Shown piece after piece: positions 22,648 through 35,855 of a stretch of 64,000 nucleotides of DNA (position 1 is the stretch's first letter; each line of letters starts with the position of its first letter). The stretch is from Acorus gramineus (taxonomy: Eukaryota > Streptophyta > Magnoliopsida > Acorales > Acoraceae): contig CM060855.1 in assembly GCA_030737835.1 (NCBI GenBank), positions 1,907,032-1,971,031 of the forward strand, in the 5' to 3' direction. The translations under genes and the position numbers were made by a program. The notes under the pieces are model-generated. The model ran no database searches, was not told the DNA's origin, and worked only from the letters and a program-made list of their open reading frames with translations.

Positions 22648-25600
22648 ATGGCTGCCATCAAAACACTCCTCTTGATATTCTCCTGCTCTTCCCTACTCAT
22701 CCTATCCTCAGTGTGTGAAGCCCAAACAGCACCACCACTGGTGAAAGGCCTCAATTACACCTTCTACAAGACCACCTGCCCAAACCTAGAGTCCATCATC
22801 ACAAAACAGCTCAAATCCGCCTTCAGTAACAACTCCGGCCTCGCCGCCGGTTTGCTCCGCCTTCACTTTCATGACTGCTTTGTCCAGGTACATATATATG
22901 CATATGACTTCAATGGAGTCCATGATTTTGTTTTGACATTCATGTTTATACATCCAGTTCTAACTTAGTATATGCGTTGTTCCATATATTATATTGTATA
23001 TTACATTATATTGATATACATTTAATCAGAAAGAGGTTAAAGGTTAAATCTTATGAAACTCCATTCTTAAAAAAAAAAAATATATACACTTAAACAGAAA
23101 AATATAACAATGCATTGTGCCTTCAAAAACATTGAAAGTAAAATATTATATTTGGTCATTTATGGAGTTCTCACATTCAATTTTACAAATAGTACATGAT
23201 TTGAATTTTTTTAAATAGAAATTTAAAAAAAAAGAACAGAAGTATATTTATTTAAATATCTATATTTTTAGAGAGTATATATTAATATAGGGTGTTAGTC
23301 AATGTGTGGCGTCATGGTCGCCTTGATCGCCTAGGGACCTTATATAATGAGGACCCCAAAATCTCAAAAAAAAAAAAAATATATTTTATTCTTTATTTAA
23401 TTGAATTTTTTATTTTGTTTTTGAATTATTTCATTTTTTAATTTATCCACATTTTTGTCTCTTCTTCTAATATGCTCCTATTTAATTGGAATTATATCTT
23501 ATTTATTTTTTATTTATATATACGCAAGTTGTACTGTCTTCTGGTATATCTTTTGTTTATGAAACACGTATATTTATGTTTTTTTTGTTTTTTTACTTTA
23601 TTAGGATTTTAAGTCATGATAAAAAAAAAATTGAAAACCAAATTTCAAATAACTACTCAAAAACACAAAAGTGAACATAAAAATATTAGTGTACATTTAA
23701 CTGTCCCATTATAAAAGTTAATATGTGAGTGCCACTCTGCGTGGCATCTTACCTAAACTGTCTGAGTATAGCGTTATTCTCAAATTCAAAATATGTTACA
23801 TATTATAAAAATAATTACAAGAATGATTGTACATGACAATTGATGTACATAGGGTTGTGACGGGTCGGTGTTGCTAGACGGTTCGGCGAGCGGACCGAGC
23901 GAGAAGTTGGCGCCGCCGAACCTGACTCTGAGACCTGCGGCCTTCGCCATGATCAACACCCTGCGAGACCTAATTGAGAAGGCTTGCGGAAGGGTCGTCT
24001 CCTGCGCCGATATCACTGCTTTGGCCGCCCGTGACTCCGTTGCCTTGGTGAGTTCATATAGTCATCCAAATGAGATATATACATAATTAAATTTTTTGCA
24101 TCCTTTAAAAATGGATTCATTTAGGGGATGGGTCAAGTTTTTTTATTAAATGGGTTTGGGATTATAATTTAACAAGTGGGGTTATAATTTGTATTTAAAT
24201 TTCAAACTCGTCACATATCTTTGTCGGGTTTGAATGAGTTGGGTTCAGATTTTATATTTAAGGGATCAATCTGGTCCCAATAGATTAGGTTGGTTAGGGT
24301 TTTTCTTTTATCTCATCTCACTGTCGTATCTAGAGTATTCAACCAAGTTTTAATCTCAAATTTAATCTGCATTTTTTTAGTCATTACTCTTTTTTTAGAG
24401 TTACTTATAAACATGGATAATCTAATATAAATCTATGTAAAAATTAAAACAGACACATGAATCTTTTAAAACTCACAAAAATCTAATAACCATCTTTTTG
24501 TTAAAATTTCATTCAAATTTGATAGAATATTTTATCACCATGCAATTATGTAGACATTATAGTCTACATAAGTAATCAAAAAAATAAATTAGTTCATGTA
24601 AAGATCATATTATTCTTGTAAGACTTTTTATGTTTCTTCCTTTTCACTGAAGTATTGATTGAAAATAGTTAAAAGTTTAAAGATAATTTAATCATTTCAT
24701 GGTTATTGATTAAAATTAAATAAAATAAGTTAAAATTAAGATTAATTTTTATTGAGAGGGTTAAAAATGTATATGAATTTTTATGAGTTTTTAAAATTTA
24801 TAGATTTATCTCAACTTTAATAAAAACTTATCTATGTTTGTAACTTGGATTTCTTTTAACCATTTTGTTTTTTTTTTTCAGTAGGCTACTATTGAGAAAT
24901 TTATATTAAAGGTGTGTGATGTGTCACGTCAGACCTGTCGTTGTCCTTATAGAAACAGTTAAATAATATAAATTGGAGATGACCCATGCTTTTGTACAGA
25001 CGACACACTCCCCTAGAAAGTCCTACCATCTCTTTGTTGTCATCCACATGATATTGCTATTATTATTCACGTGTCCGTTACTGTCACAATTCCAATAAAG
25101 TACAGCCTTTCACCTTTCGGATGTCACAGAGTTATTCATTTCTCATAATTAATTTTGACAGGTGAGACGTACAGTCTATTTTCCTGTTCATGTTATATGT
25201 TCGTACATTATGAAAAACATATTATATATATACAGATATAAAAATAATTTAATAGATCAAAGGACATTTCCCATAAGTAAATAGAAGATACAAATGGAAA
25301 ATGTAATTTTAGATTTAGAAATAATGAGATTCAATAATACAAACCTGTTAATAACTTGAAATAAATCAGGAATCTAAAAATAACATGGGATGATTGTTAT
25401 GACCTTTAATTACTTTTTTAAAATATAAAATATGCACCTAAATAAACCAGTATAACTTTTTGGGAAAATTAACTCCGGGTCTTTTGGAGAACCGTTAAAT
25501 TATTTTGAGGTTCCTGGAACATCTGAATTTATTTTTAAATCCCCAAAACTCATTGTGTATTATTTTCTGGGTATTTTTGTTTGTGCACATTTAATTCCAT

Positions 25601-28600
25601 CGTTATATTTTTTATTTTTATCCCTCCTTCTTCACTTTCTGTGTATACTATTAACATGTCTATGTACATTATTAAATTGTTTGTATACCTTTTTATGGAT
25701 TTTATACATTATTAATTTTCTTATTATGATGTCATTATACTATGACGTTATAAAAATTTGTTATGTTCATCGTCAAATTTGGTGTGCGTAAAGAGAAGGT
25801 TTGGTTGTTTGTGTGGATAAGAAAGAGGGGGGCACAAAAACACATGAAGACAAGGGCATTGAAAAAAAGGGTAAAAGATTACTCAGAAATAAAAGTAATA
25901 TCCCAACTAAAAAATAAGTCTAGATATTCTAGGAATTTAAAAATGATTTAGTGATTCACCGGAGGACCCGGAATTAATTTCCCTTTAATGTTTTTTTCTA
26001 AAAGGACAAAAAAAATATTTTTAAAATTTTAAATTTTTATACATTTTACTTTGTGGTTACAGTGCTACTGCTAGCAGCACTAGAATTGGTCATGGGTTGA
26101 GTTGATTTGTTCGGGGATGGGCCTCCTTGAGGCTTGGAATGACCGGGCCAGAATAACTTTAGGCCCACTAAATCTCGGACCCGACCTGTCATTTTTTTTT
26201 TCATGAATTCAACACACTAAATGGTTATTTTATATATATATTTTTCAATATATAAAATATTAAAGGGGACCATACAATCACACTTGTGATCACCATGTAT
26301 AGCTGGTTCTCACTTCACTCCTTAATTTGTGACCCTTTGGGTGAAGGTAGACGGGCTGGCCCAGTTGGGTTGGTCTCAGCTTTGGGTCGGGTTTGGATTC
26401 ACGGGTTGGGTGACCACCCCGTGTAAAAAATAAATGAGTTATGTTATAAGATTAAGAGTATATATATCTTATTAGATAAGATATATGATTTTTAAAAAAT
26501 AAAAACATATGGAATCTATGTTTTGGACTATACATAGATTGAGGGTAACATTAAGTCTTGGGTCATTGCTAGCTAGGCCTACCAACGGGTCGGGTCCGGA
26601 CCCGGATCCAATTACACGTGTAATATACCCGACTCGAGTTGGACCCAACCCGATGGATCCGAACAAACAAACGGGTTGGGTCCGGGTCCACCCCGCCCCG
26701 ACCCGTTGGACCCGAGACCCGATTGTTTTATTAAAATATGTTCATATATTATAAGACCATTAGTATTAGTTGATACATAATTTTATTTCTTACTTAACTT
26801 TTTTTTGTATCCACAAGTTCATAAATCATAATCATAACAAACCCATAAATCATAAGTCATAATCATAATCATAACATTTTTTTCGTTGTGTTGATGTTGC
26901 AACTTGCAAGAACTTGATTGTTTAATATGTAATAAACTTAATAATGTATTGTCGTCAGTTTGTTTTGGACAATTAACTTATTAGCTTTTGAATTTATATA
27001 ATTAATTAGTTTGTTGCATGATTTATGTTTATTATTTAGGTTAATATGTTAGTGTTTATTGTTTTGAATGTTTGTATAATTAGTTATGTTTATTATTTAG
27101 GTTAATATGTTTTTATGTTAGTGATTATTGTTTTGGATGTTGTTTAATAATTCATTTACTTCTTTTGAATTGTATAAAATTATATTCAAACATAGTCTCA
27201 TTAATAATAATTTTTTATTACAAAAAATTTCAAATAGAATGATAAGGCAAACAAATACATGAGCTCTTCTTGTTTTTTTTTTTTTTTACCAACCATCCAG
27301 GTTGGGTCGGGTCGGACCCGGACCCGACCGGGTCTGAGTCCACATTTCCCCGGACCCGCAGGTTCCTGGGTTGGACCCGGACCCACCGGGTCTTGCCACG
27401 GGTTAGGTCCAGGTCCACCCTGATCCGACCCAAACCCAACCCGTTGACAGGCCTATTGCTTGCTCATAAACAAACCCCCTGAAGCAGTATTGTTGAACTT
27501 TTTACACAAATTTTCATTCTTGATGGCCAGCAAGATTTGATGCAAAATCCACCTTTCTAAAAATTAAAAAATAAAAAGTTAAAAAAATTTGATACATCCT
27601 AGAAAAGAGTTGACCAAGTGAATGCTATTAGTTTAGTTCATAAATAACCTTTTTTTAGGTGTTGGAGAATAATTTTTTCCACCATGTGGGAATAAAAATA
27701 ATAATAAGTGTTTTTTTATTTCTATGTTGTTATTTTTTTCTCAATTTAAATAATTTTGTATCTTTTCTATCGGTATAAACATAAATAAATTATACATGCA
27801 TTCTACTCTCGGTCCATTTGTGGTTAGGGGTGTAACTCGGGTGGGTTGGGTCAAGTTGAAAGCATGTCCAAACCCAACCCGCATGCACAAAGCATAACCC
27901 GAACCCAAGCCCGAACCCGACCTCAACCCGTGGGTTCGGGTTATGACCGCGTTAGGGTTGGGCCGAGCAGGGCCCAGGTTCAGGCTCAAGTTTGTTTAAT
28001 ATGAACAATGAGATGATGAAGAAAAAGAGAAGAGAAGCTGATGTCTTTTATGAACTCCAAATGAACCTATGCTCTCTTCATTAACCCATCAGAAAACAAA
28101 ACCCTGACAGGGTAGCCTAAAAGCATCAAGAATTCATAAGTTTTGTACAAATTTTTCTTAAAAATTAAAACCCAACATTTTTTTTTTTAAAAAAAAGAGG
28201 AAAGTGTGACTCATCTGAGATCAAACCCTTTTGTTCACAGCACATATTCACAGCACCTTCCATGCTCTTCAATGAGGAATTTGTGATGCCATGGAGGAGG
28301 GACCCAGTGATGGCATGTGAAAACCCTTTTCGTTCGATCGGATAGAGTGAAAAACGAGGAGACTAGGAGAGGACGAGAGGCTGAGTTTGTTTTTTTTTTT
28401 TTTTTTTTTCCTTTTCAGATCCCTGATTTGTGACGGCAAAAGGAGGAAGAAGGGAGAGGCCGAAAGGGAGATAAAGTGAAAAACTAGGGTTAATGTGGAA
28501 TGAACGGTGTAGATTAAATGGACTGTGGAATGGACGGTGTAGATTAAATGGGCTGATGGTGATTTTTAATAGCCCTTCGGGTTCAGGTTTAACCCGACGA

Positions 28601-29437
28601 ACCCAAGCCTCTAACCCGAACCCGGCCCGAATTGGGTTCGGGTTAGATCGGGTTCGGGTCGGGTTGAGCTTAACAATGAAAAACCCCAACCCGAACCCGT
28701 CTACTAGTCGGGTTGGGTCGGATCCAATCGACTCAAGTTGCAGTCCTATTTATCGTTGTTATTCTAACTTGTTTTAACATAACTATGTAATATCTTTCCT
28801 CTCGCAGTCCGGCGGTCCAAACTATTCGGTCCCCCTCGGCCGCCGTGACAGTGCCACCTTCGCCACCAGGAACGCCACCCTCAAATTCCTCCCCGCCCCC
28901 ACCTCCAACGTCTCTGTCCTCCTCGCCGCCCTCGCCCTCAACAACCTCACCGTCAACGACCTCGTCGCCCTCTCCGGCGGCCACACCATCGGCATCGGCC
29001 ACTGCACCTCCTTCGAAAACCGCCTCTTCCCCGGCCGCGACCCCACCATGGACCAGACCTTCTTCAACAACCTCCGCCTCACGTGCCCGGCCTTAAACAC
29101 CACCAACACCACGAACCTCGACGTGAGGACCCCCAACACCTTCGACAACAAGTACTACGTCGACCTCGTGAACCGACAGGGGTTGTTCACGTCGGACCAG
29201 GACATGTTCGTCGACAGTCGGACCAAGCCTATTGTGACGGGGTTTTCGACGAACCAGAGCTTGTTTTTTGAGAAGTTTGTGTTTTCGATGGTGAAGATGG
29301 GGATGTTGAATGTGTTGACGGGGACGAATGGGCAGATTCGCGCGAACTGCTCGGCCAAGAATGCTGGGACGGTTGGTGATGCTTGGTCTGTCGTGGATTT
29401 GGAGGTTGAAAGTGGTGCTGCTGCTGCTGCTTATTAG
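22648..29437 (+). CDS. Class III peroxidase, PER12-like (copy 2, complete, 3 exons, 354 residues)
   Basis: Exons: 22648-22887, 23853-24047 and 28808-29437, all introns phase 0 with GT-AG ends. Residues 1-25 are a hydrophobic signal peptide (cleavage expected after SVCEA), implying the secretory route. Distal haem pocket: R71, F74, H75 in RLHFHDCF; distal calcium ligands are expected in D76, G81, D83, S85 (GCDGS). Proximal haem ligand: H204 in LSGGHTIGIGHC. The usual cysteines are present (C44, C77, C82 and later ones), with several N-glycosylation sequons. The reaction is H2O2-dependent oxidation of phenolics such as monolignols. The sequence closely resembles Arabidopsis PER12, including LVALSGGHTIG, FDNKYYVDLxNRQGLFTSDQD and a C-terminal extension (SVVDLEVESG...). 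The third intron common in this family is absent, as in copy 1. Exon 3 is GC-rich and the introns strongly AT-rich. Intron 2 is 4760 bp, swollen by transposons. All key residues are intact, so it is probably functional. Confidence 0.93.
24405..24850. mobile_element. Fold-back element, older member of the 58690-59644 family
   Basis: The ends are inverted: GTTACTTATAAACATGGATAA on the left and, reverse-complemented, GTTACAAACATAGATAA on the right. Interior order (acagacayacga, aaaactcayaaaaat, aataaycat, ttccattcaaa.tt.atrgaatatttt) matches the arms of the larger fold-back at 58690-59644. It is diverged, and no target duplication was resolved. It lies in intron 2 of peroxidase copy 2. Confidence 0.6.
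26574..27455. mobile_element. Non-autonomous hAT-type element (882 bp), GC-rich 'GGGTCCGGACCC' ends
   Basis: The ends are TAGGCCTACCAACGGGTCGG and, reverse-complemented, TAGGCCTGTCAACGGGTTGG. The 8-bp flanks are TTGCTAGC (26566-26573) and TTGCTTGC (27456-27463). The first and last ~170 bases are packed with GGGTC/GACCC units in both orientations; the core is AT-rich without coding capacity. The overlapping 61-81 codon frames in the ends reflect the repeats and are not genes. Located in intron 2 of peroxidase copy 2. Confidence 0.85.
27825..28748. mobile_element. Non-autonomous hAT-type element (924 bp), 'CGGGTT' rich ends
   Basis: The ends are TAGGGGTGTAACTCGGGTGG and, reverse-complemented, TAGGACTGCAACTTGAGTCG. 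The flanks TTTGTGGT and TTTATCGT match at 6 of 8, so it is older than its neighbour. Subterminal arrays of AACCCGAACC/GGTTCGGGTT occupy about 27830-27990 and 28575-28735. No transposase. It ends about 60 bases before exon 3 of peroxidase copy 2 and so could affect that acceptor region. Confidence 0.75.
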
Positions 29438-29457
29438 GGTACTGGTTGTTGTTGTTT

Positions 29458-29508
29458 TGTTTTTTTTTTTCTTTTTTTTTTTTTTTTTGAGAGAGAGAGA
29501 GAGAGGTG
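29458..29508. repeat. T-run followed by (GA)n in the peroxidase 3' UTR
   Basis: A long T tract with a single C interruption, then GAGAGAGAGAGAGAGAG. The corresponding place in copy 1 (7648-7665) has a (TG)n run, so simple-repeat turnover separates the two 3' UTRs. Confidence 0.7.
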
Positions 29509-31812
29509 TGCGTGCAAGCTCATTGTGTTGTGTTTCATGTTGGGTTTTTTATAGTGTTTCTTTAAAATAACAATGAGGATGTGTAGACCCATTGCATCAC
29601 ACTTTTTTTTTCCTATAAATTAATATATAAAGTATATAATATTACATAAAATAATATATACATTGAGATATAATATATATTATAGTGTATGTTATAGAGG
29701 AGGATGAAGAAGAAGAAGAGAGGGACTACTAGAAAAAGGAATTATAGGGACGTTTTTATTTGCTGCAGTTCGTATAAAACATCACCATATGCATTTTATC
29801 CCGTTAGTTGCTAACAAAATATCATTTTTATTTTAGGGGATAAATGAATGACAATATTATTATTACATTTTTTTTAGTAAACCATCGCCATATATATTAT
29901 TGTCACTATTAGAAAATATAGCTAATATTAGGGGGAATGTTTTTTTAATTTGAAGTAAATATTAGGGGGAACGTTGGTACCAAATACGTACTGCCACCCT
30001 TATTTTTTTTATGTTACTACCTCTATACATATATAACTATGTTTGCAAACCGTAGCAAATAAAGTAAGTAAAATTGGTGAAATAATTGGCACTATTAAAA
30101 AAATTGATTGCTGTTTTTTTTATAAATCCTCACAAACGTACAGACACTTGTCACAAATCAGAAACTTATTAGTTTTAATCAACGGCTAATACTCCCCATC
30201 TTTATAGGTTAGTTTAACCTAAATCAACATTTTCCTTTTGTCCCCACACCATATTCCCAAAAGAAAAACCATGCACCAGATGATCACCTCTTCTCTATTC
30301 GGCCAATCTGATCTTTGCCTATGTTTGGAAGTGGAATATCCCCGGATAGATTGGGGCATAAAGTGGAATAAGCTTATTAGCATGTTTGGGAGGATAGAAT
30401 ACCCATATATAAGTTATGCCCGAATAATCTGGTATAAGTTTGCATAGCTATTCTCGGACTGAGCTGGAAAGGGACTTATACCAACTTATACCGGGCAGCA
30501 ACATATATGGGATTCACTGTATTTAATGTTTTCACATATCAAATCAACTGTCATCACCTCTTATAAATCACATGTTAAATCAACTATCATCATGTTTTCA
30601 CCTTTTATAAATATTTATCCACACTTTATTCACATTTTATCTAAACAACAAAAATTTTATTATTATGTTTTCCAACGAGAATAATTCAAAACACAACCAA
30701 ATACAAAATCATTTTATCTTTATTTATACTCACTTATGTCAGAATAACTGTATATCCAAGAATAAGTCTCATTTTGTATTCAAACATGAGCAAATTTAAG
30801 TCTCCTCCCATATTTTCTTCTATTATAATTTTCATGGCTTCTCTCAATCCATTTTGTTGTGTGCAATCTCCAGGATATATTGTCTTCTCCACCGGGCTCC
30901 TCTCCTCTTCGTTGGTTCTAAAACTCAGTGTGAATCATCGAGCTTCTCTCCTTTCATTGGTCCTTAAACTTGTGCTGATCTTCCATTATGTAAGGATCTT
31001 CTTATTCCTTTTTTTCTATAATTTTTGTATTTTTCCTTGAAAAGTAATGGTTCCAATCAATTGATGTATTCGATCACATTTTCAACTTCTTTTATTTGTA
31101 TTTGCTATTAGCATAATGTAATAATTTATTTATTGTGCATCTCTTTAGATTTAGTTTTATATGATTTTTCATATGATTTTTTAATCTCTTAAAATAAATA
31201 AATGCCTTTGAATTTGTTTAGTATGTTGTTTGTCTCTACTTGTGTCTATTAAAATAGAAGTTTGGAGAATTTAAATAGCATAGATGTTCCTTGTCACACA
31301 AAAAAAAATTTGACTGTTGCGGTTGGTCTTGGATGGCATTTCTTAGCTAAAATTGTGACAAAGAGGGAAAATTAAAAGAAAATAAACATGTGTTTATGCT
31401 TTGTTTAAAAAAACAAAAAATTTAAGGTTGACTGTTGCAATTGGATTTGGGTGGCATTTTTAGCTAAAATTGTGAGAAAAAAGGAAAATTAAAAGAAAAT
31501 AAATTTGTGTTTATGCTCTGTTTCAGAAAAAAAAATTATTGTCTTGTACTTTATTTTAATGTAGTAGCATGGGTAGACACCTTCTTCTATTCCCTCTAAG
31601 GACAACACTCCAGTAGATATGTAAATATATGAGTTGTTGGGGAATCTTTTGAATCTATAAAGGTGGAGAACAATTGCATGTTATCCATGTTGTCAATAAA
31701 TATTTTGTGGAAGAATAATCACTATTTTATGTCAACAAAAAATATATTATATTGTTTTTAACTTGAATGAATATTTTACCTTGTGAAGATTACAATTATG
31801 TATGAGATATAG

Positions 31813-33955
31813 GTGGCTTCGTCTCAAGTTGTAGGTAATCAAGTGTCATCTCCAGGTGTAGGTAATGAAGTGTCAGCGTATGTTTTGTTAATCTACTATA
31901 CATTTTTATTTATGTATATAACTATCATTGCTTCATTCTCATATGCTATTGGGACTTCTGCTAGTGCAACAAGGAAGGATCAAGGTAAAACAGTTATGAC
32001 ATATTATTGGACTCGCAAGATGGCTAAAGTATCAATAGAATGAAATGAATTGGGACAACCAGTGGGTGATATACAGCAAAGACCCTCAGGCCTTACATTG
32101 GTGTTGTAGCACAGAGTGGCCTACTGCCTCTTGACATACCTGATTAAAGGCATGTTGATAAAGAGATTAAATGCACAATTATTGAGCATATAAAGGTACA
32201 ATAATTTTATATTAGCTTTCAAGCAAATTTAATTTCTCATGGTTCTATCAAATTATGAATAATTTATGTGCATGTTTATTTTTAGGCTTTATTTGATCTT
32301 GATGGAGATCATAAATACCATTAGACAATTGGAAAAAAATTGAGAATGTTGGAGAGATCATAAATATCGTTTGCAAGAAAACTATGGCCCCGTTTGATTG
32401 CACGTTTGGGGTAGCTTTTGATTTTTGAAAAACTGAAAAACTAAAATCGTACAGTTAAACGGGGTAGCTTTTTGAAGAATCGGAAGCTGGATTCCTTTTA
32501 ATTTTTCCCTCGAAATCTATGTTTTGAAAAGCTCAAAAACAACGTTTTTTTGTCCGAATTGATTTTTTGAATTGAAAAGCAGTTTTTTTTGTCAAACATA
32601 AACTACTTTTAAATATTGATTCCTGAATTAAAAAAAAAAAGCATCCCAATAAAAGTTAAGATCTAAAATCATCTTAAAAACAGCTTTATTCCAAAATCTA
32701 CTTTTCAATATGTGTTTCTAAACGGACCCATATATGTTGGTGATTTGACCCATGCCAACGAGAAGTTTTGCATAATTGCCTCCAGATATCAATCCTGATC
32801 AATGGGAGTCATTGATTTCTTATTTTTTCACTGATAAGTTTAAGGTATGAGAGAATCTATCATTTAAAATGTTGTTATGTGATTTGTAGATGAACTATTA
32901 ATAAATGTATGTCTTAACATATAGAAAAGTCCGAAAAAGTCTGAAAAGAATTCTTCTAATTGAGTTCTAACGAAATCAACTCTCAAAGTGTTGGGCGAGA
33001 GCCTTGTTAGAAGAGCATATAATTTGGTTAGACTTACATTTATTTTATAAATCTATCTTAATTTATTGAGGAATTATCTATGAAAAGATAATACTATTAT
33101 TTTTTATTTATAGAAGAAAAAGCATCCCCAAGTTACCTGAACAACATAAGCTTTGGATGGCTTTTCAGACCAAAAAGAATGGAAGGCCTATTAATGAGTA
33201 TTATCATGATGCCTTTGTAATTTTTTACCACCATTAATTAGAATCTCTATTTTTCTAATAGAAAATTTTGATTTCTTTCATATTATGTTCTATGAAATTG
33301 TGCATTTAGTACCTTACTAAGATGCTTCTGATTATTGGGGTTTTTTTTTTCTTTTGTTCATAGAAGAGAAGGGAAGCATTCATGAACAATTTATTGTCAT
33401 TGTGATAAAGCTTTTTTTTATTATGTAACGTAACTATTGTGCTTCATTCCTAATGATACATAACTATGTATTTTGTATACATCCCACCGTTGTCAGTACT
33501 TGACAATTTCTAGTTTGATGTGTATTTGACAATAAAGGAAAGGGAATTTTTGTTATTGTATTGGAGGAGCCAAATGCTCTATTTATAAATACATAGAAGA
33601 AAATCTAAAATACCAGAAAAGAAAAATAGAAAAACTAGAAAACTAATAATATCATAATAATGATAATAAAAACATAATATTATCATAATAATTACTCTTT
33701 AACAGAACTAAACATAATGAGAGGGTTAGTGGATTAGGAGGTGGAGTTACACTAACACAATACTTTACAGTGGAGAGAGAACAAGGACATGGACGCACCC
33801 ATACACAATAAATTGAAAAAATGAATGAGGAGTATGCATGACAAATGCAACATATACAAGAAAAAATGCAACAAATGCAAGAACAAGATCAATATAGAAA
33901 AGATAAGATGGAACAAATGCAAGAACAATTTAATGATCAGCTTTCTCAATTTTAG
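31813..33955 (+). pseudogene. Plant Ptta/En/Spm transposase (Transposase_24-like), degenerate
   Basis: Pieces in changing frames match the usual order of this family. 31978-32090 reads KDQGKTVMTYYWTRKMAK, then NELGQPVGD after a stop. 32285 onward has ALFDLDGDHKY. 32780-32840 has PPDINPDQWESLISYFFTDK. About 32932-33000 has KSEKSEKNSS with VLGESLVRR. 33117-33220 has LPEQHKLWMAFQTKKNGRPI followed by NEYYHDA. 33815-33955 encodes a Gln/Met-rich coiled coil (QEKMQQMQEQDQ). A MITE at 32386-32729 interrupts it. Stops and frame changes throughout make it non-functional. The family assignment rests on motif order and on the flanking CACTA-like repeats. Confidence 0.65.
32386..32729. mobile_element. MITE (344 bp) nested in the CACTA pseudogene
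   Basis: The ends are GGCCCCGTTTGATTGCA and, reverse-complemented, GGGTCCGTTTAGAAACA. The interior is AT-rich with an internal inverted tendency and no coding capacity. It separates two parts of the Transposase_24-like frame. The target duplication was not clear, so the superfamily is open. Confidence 0.6.
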
Positions 33956-35855
33956 TGCTTAACCGATTTATTTTCACATTTCGATCGTTAGTAGATGCAT
34001 AGATTTGTAATTTTCTTTTTGTATGAGGTACAATGCTTTTCTTTTCTTTCTTTGTACGAAACAATTCTTTAATTTTCCTTATTTCTAAGGTTTGGATATT
34101 ATTTGAAATTGGGTTTTATGTTATTTATGAAATTTGTTTTGTTATTCAATAGCATTCGTAATAAATATTATGAAAATTAATTTTATTAAATGAATTTAAA
34201 TTAATCAATGGTGGCAGGTTGTGGTAAAGAAGATTGCAATGACAATTGCAAAACCGTTGCAAATGTATATGTGGCATTTTCTGTAGCGGTTGCAAAAGTA
34301 TATGTATAATTTTTTTGTCACAATTTACAATTCGTCGTATTGGAATATAAAGCTTGGCCAAAAATATTCATGCCAACATATTTGAAAATAACATATTGCC
34401 GCAGTTTCACAAACCGTCACAAACCAACCGTCACAAATAATTTCCAAACCGCCGCTACAAGATAATAAGATCCTTGTTGCGCATGCGGATTTCAAACAGT
34501 CAGTAACGTTTTTGGGGACGGTTGTAGGGCTATGGTGACAGTGTAAAACCACCACAATAGATGACATTTCTATTTTGACCCCATTATTGAGAATATTTGT
34601 AAATGTATTCGGAAAAAAAATCTTTTGATTCTATTTTGAGCGTTTTAAATATTTTTCTTTGTCCGGATTGGTATTAGGGAGAATTTAAAAATTATATTTA
34701 TAACAATAATGATTTTTGGACCTCAATTGCTAGACCACATCCCTTGCCCCATGAGGTGGCAAGTTTGAATTACCCATATTATCCCCCCTAACTAATCGGG
34801 TCGAGCTTTCCATAACCGCCCCCATTAATCCCGAGGTGGTTATGATTTGAGAGATTCTTTCTCTTTTGAAGATATCAATTCAATTGGACGACCAAAAAAA
34901 TCACGATTTACCATTTCTTGATAAAGAATGATAGGTTGAAACGAAAATAAATATTAATTTCATTTTTTTATTCAGATTTGTTCTGTGGAGAAGAGAAAAA
35001 TTACATGATTTTTTTGTGGGAACTGATTGTGGTGCAAAGAATAATGATCCATCTAGGTTAAGCTTTTTCGGACCTCCAAAAAAATCACGATTTACAATTT
35101 TTAGTTTTAGATTGATCGGTGGAACTGAGAATAAATATCGAATTCATTTTTTGTTTTAGTTTGATCGGTGGAGAATAAAAGAATTACACGATTCATTTAT
35201 TTTTATTTGCGACCTGATTGTGGTGCAAACAATGTCGATCTATTGAGGTTATGCTTTTTTGGATCTGAATAAAACAAGTTGATCTGATTTTTTCATTCTT
35301 CCTTTGAATCATCATATACTTTTTTTGAGACCGAATTTAATTTAAATTCATATACATGATATGTTTCTTGATTTATATGCATTTTTTGTGTTTTAGGTAT
35401 GATCTGTGTAATCGTTTCTGTTGGTGTGTATGTGCATAATTATGCATATTGAGTCATTCAGCATATTTTTTATCTTTGTATGATCATTATTCAATTCATT
35501 CAGATTCAAGATTCACTTGTATCGAATGTGTAGTTGTTAATTCAAATTCCAAATACACGTGTATCTGAATTTGAATTCCAACCCAATTTAAAGTTTGATA
35601 TTTTTATTTCCTATGGATTTGATTAATGTGTATCTGATTAATATTTAATTGCTTATTGTTGGTATATTTAAAGACCTTTATCAATCATCTATGCACTGCT
35701 CATTAGCATGTAGACTAGAACTACTCATTTGGATTTCAGATACATTACTGTATATTAATTTTATAACATGTGGTAATTGTTCTCATCTTTCACCAGGTAG
35801 TGATGATGATTTTTTTATCCCCTAAACGTATCCCAAATATAAGATCCAATTCATC

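Larger units (their letters stand above)
29725..34580 (+). mobile_element. Decayed CACTA (En/Spm)-like element
   Basis: The left limit is set at ACTACTAGAAAAA (29725-29737), which matches the CACTA end CACTACTAGAAAAA except for its first base. It is followed by subterminal motifs ('aaccatcgcca', 'aaccgtagcaaat'). Inside is a Transposase_24-like pseudogene (31813-33955), and at about 34200-34560 a GC-richer array of 'ccgtcacaaa' and 'ccgccgc' units fits the opposite subterminal region. The right terminus and a 3-bp duplication were not recognised, so both limits are approximate. The first ~2 kb (29740-31800) contains no gene that I can support. Confidence 0.55.

Noticed and set aside
27825..28748. 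GGTTCGGGTT-type repeats considered as interstitial telomeric repeat
   Set aside because: Units do not match the TTTAGGG plant telomere, occur in both orientations and are bounded by hAT-like ends.
26472..28777. Many Pro/Gly/Arg-rich frames on both strands (e.g. 27270-27482, 28493-28777)
   Set aside because: Produced by GGGTC/GACCC and AACCCG arrays of hAT-type ends, with no conserved protein motif.
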